A model generated the notes under the pieces. It saw only the letters and a program-made list of their open reading frames with translations, ran no database searches and had not been told where the DNA came from. From contig NW_013657652.1 in the NCBI RefSeq assembly GCF_000142905.1, positions 344,813 through 389,113 on the forward strand: a stretch of 44,301 bases of DNA, read 5' to 3'. The translations under genes and the position numbers were made by a program. The DNA is from Thecamonas trahens ATCC 50062 (Eukaryota > Apusozoa > Apusomonadida > Apusomonadidae). Of the stretch, positions 1 to 11,000 are shown in pieces (the stretch's first letter is position 1; every line of letters begins with the position of its first letter).

Positions 1-282
1 CCACCCCGCCACCCCGCCAGCACGCCACCCCCTCCCCTCCCCTTCCCTCTCCCCTCCCCTCCCCTCCCTCCCCTCCATTCTCCTTCACACTCTCCCCTTT
101 CTCCTCTCCGTACCATAGTGTGTTGTCGTCGAGTGTTACTACTTCCCCCACCCCCTCCCCCCCCCCCCCCTCCCCCCCTCCTCCAGTCACCAACTGCCGA
201 CCGACGACAGCAGGCCGCTGCCGCCCTGCCCTCCCTTGCCCTCCCTCTCTCATCGGCTCTTCTTCAATCGCAGTACGGGAAT
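1..282. other. Pyrimidine-rich low-complexity flank
   Basis: This stretch is almost entirely C/T on the plus strand, including a long C tract around 148-180. It lies downstream of the stop codon of the minus-strand gene that ends at 283, so it probably holds that gene's 3' untranslated and intergenic sequence. I see no coding potential or RNA gene in it. The open frame that runs through it on the plus strand from 118 is a composition artefact and lies antisense to the neighbouring gene. Confidence 0.6.
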
Positions 283-1668
283 TCAGCTAATGACGCAGCA
301 CCCGCCGGACGAGGTGTCTACTGGCGGCGGCGGGTGCTTGTTGCGCCGCTTGTCGAGAAAGGCGATGTCGTAGGGAAGGAGCGGCGTGGCCGAGGCAAGC
401 ATATTGGCAGCCGAGACAAAGTAGTTGCGGAGCATCGGCTGCCCGGCCGACGCGTACTGGGTCGCCTGCCGGTGCATGTTCTGCAGGGCTTGCTGGACCG
501 CGGCACCGTTGGTGACCATGGCGTGCGAGGTCGGCGCCGTAAACTCCGACTTGAGCTCGTCCTCGCTAGGCGCGGCACCCGACGGCCCGGCAAGGCCCGC
601 CACACCGGCCGACGACGGCGCAGGAGGCGGCGGCGGCGAGGCCATGCCCGGCGAGGCCATGCCCGGCGGCGGTGGCGCGGCGCGGGAAGGCGAAAACGGC
701 GACGGCGCACTCTGTGCGCTCTGCGCCGCCGCTGGCCGCTGGTTGATCGGCCGGTTAAACGGAGCCTCTTGCGCCGCCGCCTGGAACGCGTTGTATGCGT
801 CGTGCAGGAGCCGCAGCAGCTGCTGTCCAAACAAGCTGACATACTGCGGGAGCTGGACCCGGAGGGGCGACGACGGACCCGAGGCTTGCAGGATCTGCAG
901 AGCCGCCTGCGCCGTCGTCCGTACCTGCTCTGTCACCGAGTCTGACGTGACCACCCCGTGTTCGACAAGCCGGAGCAGTAGCCGCCGCATCTTGGCAAAT
1001 GCTACCAGATCCTCACCCCACTGCGCATCTTTCTCCTCGTCTGTCCGGTTGTCTTGCACCGCCGGCTGCTGCGAGCTAAACGGGCTCTGCGGGAACGGCG
1101 AGCCGCCAAACGGCGACGCAGGCGGCGGCCGGGCCGCCGCCTGCGACGAAAACGATGGGCTCGAGCTAGAGAAAGTGTTCATCTGCACGCTCGAACCCGG
1201 CGCTTGCTGCCTGCCCAAAGCTGTCCGCGGTGGCGGCGTAAAGATCCGTGTCGGCGCCCCTCCGCCAGCTGCCGGCGCAGCCCCAGGCGAGGCAAAGTTG
1301 TACGGCTGACCGGATTGTCTGCGCAAGCGACTTGCGGTTCGTGAGTGAGCACCAATGGTAGCAACAAGTTCTACCTCTGTCCGGACCAGTCTGGCTAGCC
1401 GCTAGGCCGCCTGCCTCGCCGACTCGCGGCGCCGCCGTCTGCCCCTGACCATGCTACGCCAGAGCGTGCTGATCGCCACCCTGCCCACCGCGCCAGCCCA
1501 CCGCCTCCAACGGCGCACCGGCGCGACCACCAGCCACACCGCACACCCACCGCTACTCGCTACCCTTTCCACCACAACCCGTTGCACCACCCACTACACT
1601 TTGTGCTATACCCCCCTCCCCCCCCTCCCCTTCCCTGCCCCCACCAACTGTGCCCCAACGTACGCCAT
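283..1668 (-). CDS. Prenylated (CAAX) low-complexity protein, function unknown
   Basis: The protein is about 346 residues and belongs to no family I recognise. Its C-terminus reads CCVIS followed by a stop. CVIS is a CAAX box of the farnesyl type (X = Ser), with an extra cysteine just before it, so membrane attachment is likely. The N-terminal quarter is rich in Ala, Gly, Pro, Ser and Phe. A predicted helical block follows (from RTDEEKDAQWGEDLVAF to about the NRPINQRP stretch), then a Pro/Ala linker, then a second helical block before the tail. I propose two exons: ATGGC at 1668-1664, an intron with donor GTACGT and acceptor GCGCAG, then 1318-283. The phases join exactly and give a product starting MAQSGQPYNF. 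A (CT)n tract lies directly 5' of this ATG, as in two other genes here. Without the intron, the first in-frame Met is at 1182. Confidence 0.6.
1319..1663 (-). other. Proposed first intron of the CAAX-protein gene
   Basis: The donor is GTACGT at 1663 and the acceptor is GCGCAG ending at 1319. Exon 1 is only five bases (ATGGC). Joining it to exon 2 restores a 1041-base reading frame including the stop. The intron is G-rich just after the donor, like the CCDC137 intron. The tiny exon makes this a prediction that needs RNA support. Confidence 0.5.
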
Positions 1669-1970
1669 GCCCAACCACGAGAGAGAGAGAGAGAGACAAG
1701 GTGCGCGACTGGTGACTGGTCATCACTCAACACTCGCTAGCCACTCACCAGCCGCCCACCGGCCGCCCACCAGCCGTCGCTGGTGATTGGCCACCGACCA
1801 CCGGCCAATTCGCCCGCCAACCCGCCGGCCTCCTCCACCGTTCATTCGCGGTTCACCGTCTCCACCTGCATCACCTCACCCTTCGTCCCCCCCCTCCTCC
1901 TCCCCCCCCCCCCCCCCTCCTTTCCTCTCACCACACACCACCAGTACCACCCTTTCTAACATAGACACAC
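1669..1970. promoter_or_regulatory. Divergent promoter region, CAAX-protein gene / CCDC17
   Basis: This 302-bp spacer separates two head-to-head start codons. It holds a (GA)n tract at about 1680-1697, which reads as (CT)n just upstream of the minus-strand ATG. It also holds ATTGG at 1786-1790 and CCAAT at 1805-1809, a pair of oppositely oriented CCAAT boxes, and a long C/T-rich tract with a C-run around 1887-1920. GCCGCCCACC-like short direct repeats lie around 1750-1780. No RNA gene is visible. Confidence 0.45.
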
Positions 1971-4900
1971 ATGGAAACGGTTGATCCGGCAGAGCTCGAC
2001 CTGTTCTGTCGCGAGTGCGACATGCGCTTCGACTCGGCGGCCAAGCTCGCCACCCACAAGCGCAAGTTCTGCGTCGACTCGGTCTACGGTGATCCACAGG
2101 CGCTGCAGGCCAAGCTGCGGGCCGGGGAGAAGCTCGGACCAGGCGTCTTTGACTTTGAGGCTGTCAAGGCGCATCTCGCGCGCGACGGCAAACGCGACCC
2201 GCTCATTGCCAAGTCGGCGGTCGGCGACGTCCGCGCCACTCTCCGCTCGTCGGCCACCGACGTCGACAAGATGCACGCCCACCTCATTTCGCAGCGCCAG
2301 AAGGAGCACGTCGAGGAGCTTCGCAAGCTCAAAGTCGAGCAGGCACGAATCCGCTCCGAGCGCCAGTCCGAGGAGACCAAGTTGCTCAACAAGCTCAAGG
2401 AGCTGGAAGAGCTCAAGGTCACCGAGCTCCGCGATCGCATGGACCGCGAGCGCGCCCGCCGCGAGTTGGAGAACATCGACCGCTCGCGGCTGACTCAAAT
2501 TGAGCGTGAAAAGGAGGATGAGCTGCGTCGGCTCGAGCGCGAGCGTGCCGAGCTCGATCGGCGCGAAGCCGCCATCCAAGACGAGATGGAAGCACTGCAG
2601 TCGCGCATCGCCTCGGCCGCCGACCGCCACACCGCGAATCGAGCGCAGATGGACGAGATCCTGCAGTCGCCGGTCCGCAAATCGGCCAAGGCCACCGGCG
2701 GTGAGCTTGCTTCGCCGCGCGACAAGCTCGCTGCCGTTCGTCAGGAGCGCGCCGAGCAGCGCGGCGCAAAGTCTGCACTCGCCCAGTCGCGCCACCAAAA
2801 GCTGCTCGAGGAAAAGCAGCGCTTGCTAGCCCGCCTCGCTGAGCTCGAGGCGGCCGATCCCGAGGCCGATGGCCCGCCGCTCGACGCCCTCGTCGACGAC
2901 CTCGCCAAGCGCCAGGCGAACGAGGCCCAGCGCCTCCGCCAGCTCCGCGCCACACAAGCCCGCCAGCTCGAGAAGGAGCGAGCGGCCACGCTCGACCTCG
3001 ATCAGTTTGAGGTTGAGATGGCCGACAATACCCGCGGCGGACTCGATGCCGGCATCTCCGAAGACGTCTACGCCACCGAGTTGACTTCGGCCCACCGCCA
3101 AGCTGACGATGCGCTCAAAGAGATCCTTGCTGCCGAAAAGGCCAAGGCTCGCTCGCTCGAGCAGCAAGTCCACGCCAAAGAGGAGGCCCGCCTCCAGGCC
3201 ATTCGCGAAATGGAAGCTCGCGAGCGCCGGACAAAGGAGGAGCTCGAGCGCAAGCACCAGCGCGAGCTCGAGCGCTTGCGAGAGGAACCGCCGCCGGCGC
3301 GCTGGCTGCTGCATCCGAGGCCATGGCTCCAGTGCAGGCGCAGGCCTCACCACGGCCGACCACCAGCTCGGGCTCTGCCCGCCTGTCTCCGCCTGCTGCA
3401 GCACCTTCGCGGCTGCCGGACGCAAGTCCGACCTCGCCACAGCTTGCAGAACTTCTGGCCGAAATCGAGAGTCTCAAGCGCTCGTACACGGCCTCGGGTG
3501 GCGCTCGTAGCGACTTGCTGGAGATCATCGAGGCTCTCGAGCGCGAAGCCCGCGGAATGGCAAGCGCCGCAGCAACGCCAGCGGCGGCGACAGCCCCGCT
3601 CCCCGCCGCCCCAGTCCAACTGCCGCCGGTTATGCCGGCAGCGCCGGGCTCAGCGGCGGCGTTCTTTGGCATGCCCGCACCCGCGCCGGTCTACACCCCG
3701 GGCCTCGGACCGATGTACCCGGGCATGATGGCGCTGGCGGATCCGATGCAAGACCTGCTCTACCGCAACGAGATGGAGAACATGCGACTGGCCGAGGAGA
3801 TGGAGGCGTTTCTCAACGAGAATGACGGCGGCAGCTCTGGCTGGCGCGACGAGTTTTCCAGCAAAATGGACCGCATCTCGCGCCGGCTGGAGGCTGCTGC
3901 CGGCGGCGGCTCGGGCGGCGGCGGCAGCCGGTCGTCAGCTTCGGTTCTCGAGCTCCTGCGCGAGATGGAGGCGCTCGAGGCCGGCCGAGCGGGCTCCGGT
4001 GACGACGAACTTCGTGCGCTCAAGCGAGAGCACCTGAAGGACATGATGATGCTCGAGTTTGAGAAGGAGAAGACCCGCAACGTCATTGAGCTCAATAAGC
4101 TGCGTATGGAGGGCGAGGCTGCGCTATTTCCGGACTCGGGCATGTACGCGCCGGACCCGACGCGAGTGAGGATGGACATGCACGCGGCCGCCGGTGGTGC
4201 AGGCCCGGCCGACATGGGATCGGCCGCCTACGACCCCGAGGATGGTTTTGCGCTCTACTGGGACTTTGTCGACGGCCTGCCAGCCGATGCACACCTTGTC
4301 CATCTTGCTTTTGCCCTCTTTGACGGGCCCGACGCGAGGACGCCGATCAAGTCGGTGCCCGCCGTCGAGTCGGTGCTGGATCCGCTCGCTGCCGAGCCGG
4401 GCGCCCGCATTGCGGTCATCGACTCGAAGCGCCGCTTCCACCGGGTGCCTATTCTACCGGACCTTCGCATTATGGTCGAGGTTCAGCGGGTCGAGGACGA
4501 CGGCCATCCCGAGGCTGGCATCGAGCCGACCGTCTCTTCGATTGGCTGGGCGGTAGTGCCTGTCTTTATGGAGTCGCCGTACGACACGCACGGTCACATC
4601 CTCAACTCAGGCTATCTGCGTGTGCCGCTGCTTGCGCCGCCGGTCCACGTCGGCACGTCGTTTGGCGAACTCGCCTCGCTGCCCTCGGTTGCGCATGCCG
4701 CGCTCTACATCCGGCTCTTTGCCCCCGAGTTCATCGAGAACCAGAACGCGCTCGAGCTCGACGCGTCGAACATGCGCTCCAACTACACATCGATGGCGTG
4801 GTCGGTCGGCCCGGCCATGACCGCCGCCGAGTATGCACGCGCACAGGCCGAAGCCTCTGGCTCACCCAACTGGGGCGCGCCGCTGGCCCATACCAGCGGC

Positions 4901-7218
4901 AGCGGTATCGTGGTCGATTCGGCCATGTCGTCCCGACCGGGTGCCGCCGACCAGCCACCGCTACCGGCCGGCGCTCAACCAACGAACGCTCCCGGCACGG
5001 CCTCGGCCTCGAGGCGACAGACATCGGGCGCTGCGTCGCGGCCAGCGTCGGGTGCCAAGCCGCCGCGCAAGTACTTGCCTTTCGGCCTCCGTCTCGTCTC
5101 GGCAACAGGCCTTTCGCTGGCGAGTGGTACGCTCCTCGCGGCTGAGGCCTCGATATCGCGACTTGACGAGCTGGGCAGTGTTTCACGGGCTGGCCCGCCA
5201 TCGGCGGCGACGACCGCGTCGCGCAAAACTGCATCCTCGCAGGTTTGGCGCCTCAAGCCGAGCGAGACCTCTGGTGGGAGTCTCGCATGGGGCGCGCGGC
5301 ACGAGTTTCTGCCGCTCCGCGCCTCCGAGTCGAAGCTCCTTGTTGTGCGGATTATCAAGCGCGACTCGGGCGTCGAGCAGAACGTGGCGTGGGCGTACAC
5401 GCCACTCTTCCAGTACAACGCCAACGACGAGCTGGTTGTAGCCGAGGGCTCGCTCACGCTTGCGCTCTTTGAACCGCCGATGGTGGTCCCGCCCGAGCCC
5501 GGCGCTGAGCTGGGACCACTCGGCAAGCTCTATCTCGAGGTGTACAACCCCGAGTCGGCCGACGCGGCGCTGATGGGTGAGGACGTGGCAGGCGTGGCAC
5601 GTAAGGCCTGGATGCGGGTCGAGCTCCCGCTGCCCGACATGTCGGACGCCAATTTGTCAAGCCGGGCGACGGCTTTGACGTGTACATTGATGGTGCGAGG
5701 TATCTTCCTGACAACGTGACCGTGACCCGGGCGGTGGGGCGGGTCTTCACGTCGTCGTACGACCAGCCGTGTCCCAACCTCACTGCCGCCTCGCACATCG
5801 AGCTTGACGCATCGGTGTACTCGCCAAAGTACTCGGCGCACGCCGCGTTCCGTGCTGCCGTCTTTGACCCGACGTCGACGTTGCTGGTCAAGGTAACCAC
5901 CGTCGACCGGACAAACGGGAATGTGGCTACCGTCGGGTACGCAGCGCTCAACTTGTTCCTAGTTGTCGACGCGGCGACACGCTTTGATCAGCCGTTGCAC
6001 TCCGAGTCCGAGTTTGTGCTCAATGACGGTGCTTTCCAGCTCCCGCTGCACATGGGTGGGCCAAACACTGACCTCGCGCTCTCCGGCAAGTCGCTGGCGT
6101 CGCACAAGCGCGTCCCGTGCGCCACCATTCTTGTCCGCGTCACCAAGGCGCCACGCGGCTCGGACGGCAAGCTTCTCTCACGGGCCGAGCTCCCCGCGGA
6201 CGAATGGGAGGCGGCTGGGCTTGCCGTCCCAGCGCCGGCGTACGAGAGCGGAGCTTACGACTCGACCGGAGCAGTGCCCGAGGGATCGGAGACTAAGCTG
6301 TACAAGGCCAAGGTGGAGAGCGACGCGACGGCGGCTACGACCATCCGCGAAATTCTTGTCCCGCTTGGCTACATGGGCTCACTCTCCAATGACGACGAAA
6401 TCCAGGTCTGGCTCGCCGAGCGGCTCAAGCCGGAGCCCAACGCGCCCGAGGTCCTCCTGGACTACGCCTTTCTTGCCCGCTACGTGCCCGAGCTCGGGTT
6501 CCGGGTTGCTGTTGATGGCGCACTCAACCTGCCCAAGATCCTTACCAAACGTGGCTCTGGCTGGTCTGCGGCGCTCTTCTCGCTCTCGCCGCCGGCATCA
6601 CTCTACCATCCGACTACACCGCTTACGTCCGGCGCCGAGTTTACCACCCAGCGCGACTTTACCTCGACCATCCGCTGTCCGCGGTGGAGCGACGGATACA
6701 AGAACTTCCGCAATGTCGAGTACAACCCGTACCTAGTCGTTGTCATTGAGGTCTTTGGCGTCGGACTCAAGAAGAAAAAGCGCGGTGAGCTTGTTCCGTG
6801 CGGCTGGTCCATCCTCCCGGTCTTTACCGCTCGCGACCAGTACGTCCAGTCGGGCGCGTATCGCATCCCAATGTTCCAGGGCCGGCCCTCTGCGGGCATT
6901 CTTGAGCGAGTCTTCCGCCAGCCGGCCTATGACGTGCTCCAGGACGCCATGGCCGCCAAAGAGGTAGTCCCAGTCAAGGGCGCGTCACTCCTTGTCCGCG
7001 TCGTTGACGATCAGCGCGACGACGAGTATCGCGAGCCGCGTAACCACGTGTTCGAGCCGTTCCTCTCGGCCGTCGGCAAGCCTCAAAAGTACGTATCGCA
7101 GGTCAAGTCCAAGCCGCTCCGCACGCTCGTCCCCAAGGGCTCCACGCCGCTCGAGTGGGAGTCGGAAGCCAACCAGGTCTTTGCCGACGCCATGGGATTG
7201 ACCCACTATCGCTTTTAG
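1971..7218 (+). CDS. CCDC17: CCDC17-like ciliary protein (C2HC finger, coiled coils, C2-like modules); two frameshifts
   Basis: The N-terminus carries a C2HC-type finger (Cys13, Cys16, His29, Cys34) in the context CDMRF...LATHKRKFC, which matches the start of vertebrate CCDC17. A Glu/Arg-rich coiled coil spans roughly residues 90-440. An Ala/Pro linker and more coiled coil lead to a long beta-rich C-terminal half starting near residue 756 (GFALYWDFVDGL), the part best conserved in CCDC17. Similar modules recur, for example FDVYIDGARYLPDNVT and FRVAVDGALNLPKIL. The reading frame breaks twice, near 3284-3290 and at the T-run at 5651-5655. One extra base at each site gives 1749 continuous residues. 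Human CCDC17 is only about 620 residues, so this is a greatly enlarged relative. CCDC17 is expressed in ciliated lineages, but its molecular role is poorly known. The start ATGG at 1971 is the first ATG after the CT-rich leader. Confidence 0.75.
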
Positions 7219-8024
7219 TCGTTGGCTCGGTCTTTTCAGCGTGACGCGGCTTGCATGCCGCATGGGGACTCACGCTGGCGCAGTAAGGATGTGGAGAGCC
7301 GGACCGAGCACTCATCGCCGGCGCGAAACAAGCCATGATGGGGCAAGTCACCACTCCAAGCACAACGTCACCATAAAAGAATGCGTGACCAGCTCTAGAC
7401 GCGCAAGCTGGGCCAGTGTTGCATAAGATCCACCTGTGCTTGGCATCAGATGAGGCTCGGGCACTGGCACTGGGCATGTTCTCGCATCCGCTCGGCACAG
7501 TCCCGCACCCCAGATTTCTCGCAGCGGCCACAAATAATCAACCCTTTACGGCAATGAATAGCCAATCAAAAGTCGAAGCATCAATTTTTACACTCCCCTG
7601 TCAATGCCGCAGCTCAAGCAGATGGCCACCACAGAATGCACACCTCCACTCCCCCCTCCCCCCCCCCCCCCCCCCCCGTACATCGGAACCAGTATTCGCT
7701 CCAACTCGCCTCCATCACGACCGTCATTGCCGATGTACCATGCTTCAGGATGCTGGTGGACACGCCTCGTCCGGCTTCACCACAGAACAATGAACTGCGA
7801 AACTAGCGGATACACAATATGCTCACCGAAATTCGCCGCGAGTTGCCGCGGCATGGCGTTTGTATTGCGCTCCCCCCTTACCCTAGTTGTAGACACACTC
7901 TTCACCCCCTAGAACCCACCCCCCTCGTCTCCCCCCCCTCCCTCCCTCCCTCCCTCCACTCCCATTCCATTCCACCCTTATACACCACCATCTTCCTACA
8001 TCACCCGCTTCCTGCCCGCATTCT
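7219..8024. other. Intergenic region between CCDC17 and receptor gene
   Basis: These 806 bp hold no convincing gene. A run of about 20 C lies at 7658-7677, and C/T-rich sequence at 7910-8015 forms the probable leader of the next gene. I looked for tRNA T-arm patterns and found none. Short open frames here are composition-driven and have no recognisable domains. Confidence 0.5.
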
Positions 8025-11000
8025 ATGTGGTCAGGACCGCAAAGGCTCGTGCTGGCGAGTCGGCCGGATGGGCTGTTACGCGTGGTGACTCTTTTCGTCG
8101 CACTTGCCCTCGTCATGTCGAGCTGTCACGCGACAGCGGTGCCCAAGACCCTCACTGTGAGCGTGGGTACCAGCAACACGGCCCTCAATGCGATTCCCGG
8201 TGGCGCGTATGACACTATTTCAGGCACAAAGTACGAGATCGACGAGTATAACCTCGCTCTCGGTGCTTCCTTTGGCGCAAATGCCATTTCCTCTACCACC
8301 GGCCGGTACTGGTTCGAGCCAGGCACAACGAGCCTGGAGTTTCAAAAGTTCCAGCTGGATTCTGCGACGACGCTCTTGGTCTCGTACTCACTGGAGGCGG
8401 TGTCCGAGATCTCTAAGCCGCTCACAGTTTCGCCGTGGACGGACAACGGGGCGCTCTCAACGCTCTCGTTTTCGGCGCCGATCTCGATCGCAGCAACGTC
8501 TGGTAACAACGTGGTCGTCTCGAGCAGCAACATCGCGAGCATGTTCAGCGCGCTTGTGGAGGAGTCTAACTTTGACGAAGACCATTTGGTGCTCAGGATG
8601 GCACAGGATGGGTCAACGTGCTCTGGTACGTGCCGCATCTTTTTGCCCATCAACATTCACCTGACTTACTACGAGGTGTGCCCCCCTGTGACGTTTGCGT
8701 CGGGTACCGCGAGCAACGCGCGCACCGGAGCCAACTTTGCGGCGGTGAGCGAGGCTGTGACTGTGGGATGTACCGGCGGTATGTATCTGTCTGGCGCACC
8801 GAGTGGCGAGGTCGTCTGTCTCGTCGACGGATCATACATGCCACCTGTGGCTGGACTGGCTTGCTCACCGACATTGCCGCCGCCGTCACCACCACCGCCG
8901 TCACCGCCATCCCCCCACCCCCCCACCGCCGCCGTCACCCCCACCTCCGCCACCGTCCCCACTGCCGCCTCCTCCACCACCACCGCCGTCGATCGCCCCG
9001 TCGCCGACCCCTGCTGAGTTCTTCCTCGCGCCGTCGTCGGCTCCGCTGGAGGGCGGACTCCTCCACGTGCTCTGGCACTCCCAGGCCGAGTTCTTGGCGC
9101 GGACTACCTTCTCGTTCCGGCTCTCGGCCGATGTCGGCGCGCCGGACGCGCCTGCACCTGTCGAAGTCCCGGTCGAATGGAGCGCCGACCGCCATGCACT
9201 CGTCTTTACCTCACCAAGTACCAACTACACTGGGTACATGGACCTCGAGCTGAGGCGGTACAATGCAAGCAGCGGTGCAACCGCGGGCGTGTTTGGCCTG
9301 GGCGGCCTGCTGCAAATTGTTGACCATGGTTGCTTTGCACCTGGATCGGTGCACTACGACGGCAGGTGCCAGTCGTGCACCAAGTTTCCCGGGGCATATT
9401 GTCCGGGCGGGTCGCGGATGTGGCCGCTGCCTGGCTACTGGTCACCAAATGAGGAAACGCCACCGACGCGGTGTCGAGTGGCACAGGCATGCCCTGGAGC
9501 CGTAGGCGGCGCCGGATGTCGCCGATCAACGCGCCGGACGGAACGCGGCTGACAAGCGTGTGCGCTGAGGGCTACGCGGGTGAGTTTTGCGCGGTGTGCG
9601 CGAGTGGGTACTTTGCTGACAACGGCGTGTGTCGGTCGTGCGGAAGCGACGACTCCGCGCGGGCGGATCTTGCGATTGTAGTCATTACGGCGGGAGCCTT
9701 TGTGGCGATTGTTGCGACGTCGCTTGCGACATTGTCGGCGCGGCGGCTGGTGCAGGGCATTTCAACGCTACTGCTGGTGCAGCAGGTGGCGATGGCGTCT
9801 CGTATCGGACTGCAGCAGCTTGACGACGAGTCGACGCCGGCGTGGGCAGCAGCACTTGTGCGAATTGCGGCGACGATCAACTTTGAGGTGGAGACGGTCC
9901 GGCCTGGATGCACCGTGCCGCGAATCTCGTTTGTGACGGTTTACGTGGGAACGCTCGCCCTCATGGCCATGGCTGCGTGTGTCTTTGTCACTGCCGTTCT
10001 CCTGCGCATCGTCACAAAGCGGATGCGACTGCCGGTCGGACAGCTTTCTGCGATTTCGCTCATTTCCGAGTCCTCGGACTCTCTTGGAAGCCCGAGCTCG
10101 ATACTGAGCCACTCTTCAACTTTATCTTCATCGTCATCTTCAACCTCGTCATCGACGTCGTCATCCCGCGACCACGTGCCGGTCATCACCGTCTCCGAGT
10201 CGCGCGAGCGACGCAACTCGATCCTCTATGCCAGCCGTGAGTCTGATGCTATCTCGTTGGTCGAGCTACCGGAGTTTCCTTCTGTGGCTAGTCGTGGCAA
10301 GAGCCGACGTCGCCGTCGCAAGCGGCGAAACGGAGATAAGGCCGCTTTCCCATCGATCGCCGAGGTGGAACAGCAGGAGGAAGCCCTGGTCGTGGCGCAC
10401 GATGCCAAGGGTGACATTGTGGTCGTGTCATTCCGGGCGCGGCTCGTGCACGCCATGATTATCTTGGCTGCGATCGCATACTTGCAGGTGTGCGTGCGAT
10501 CGCTACAGGGCGTGTATTGCGTCCGAGTCGGCGACGGCTCGCTGCGGCTTGCGGTCGAGCTTCCTGTCCGGTGCTATGAGGGGACACACCTCGCACTGTC
10601 GGTCATGATCTGGCCGATGGTTGTGCTCTTCTGCGCCGGCTTTCCGGCCTTTGCACTCACGATGGGCCTGCGGGCGGATGCAGTATCGCGGTCTGCTCAC
10701 GTCCGCGAGCTGCTGCGGGAGCGGTACGGTGTGCTCATCCGCGGGCTCAGGCCTGGGCGGCAGTGGTTCCGGGCACTGCAGTTTGTGGTGACACTGGCGT
10801 TTGCGAGTGAGACGGTATTCATCGTCGAGCCTGCGACGCGGCTGTTTGCGGCAGTGCTCAACTTCTCGCTCAACCTTGTGCTGATGGCACTTGTGGATCC
10901 GTTTGAGGACAAGCTGCACACGATGCTCTCGTTTGCGACAGGTTTGTTCTCGTGCGCCAAGATCTTGTACTTTGTGTGGCGCGAGACGTCTGGCGGGCTG

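Noticed and set aside
118-945. Plus-strand open frame opposite the CAAX-protein gene
   Set aside because: It starts at GTG, is mostly Arg/Pro runs and is explained by the minus-strand gene and C-rich DNA.
1326-1326. Start of the CAAX-protein gene at a TTG codon
   Set aside because: Nuclear genes rarely start at TTG. A splice acceptor at 1319 or the ATG at 1182 explains the frame better.
7219-7650. tRNA or small RNA gene in the CCDC17-receptor spacer
   Set aside because: I found no T-arm GTTCRA pattern or paired acceptor ends by eye on either strand.
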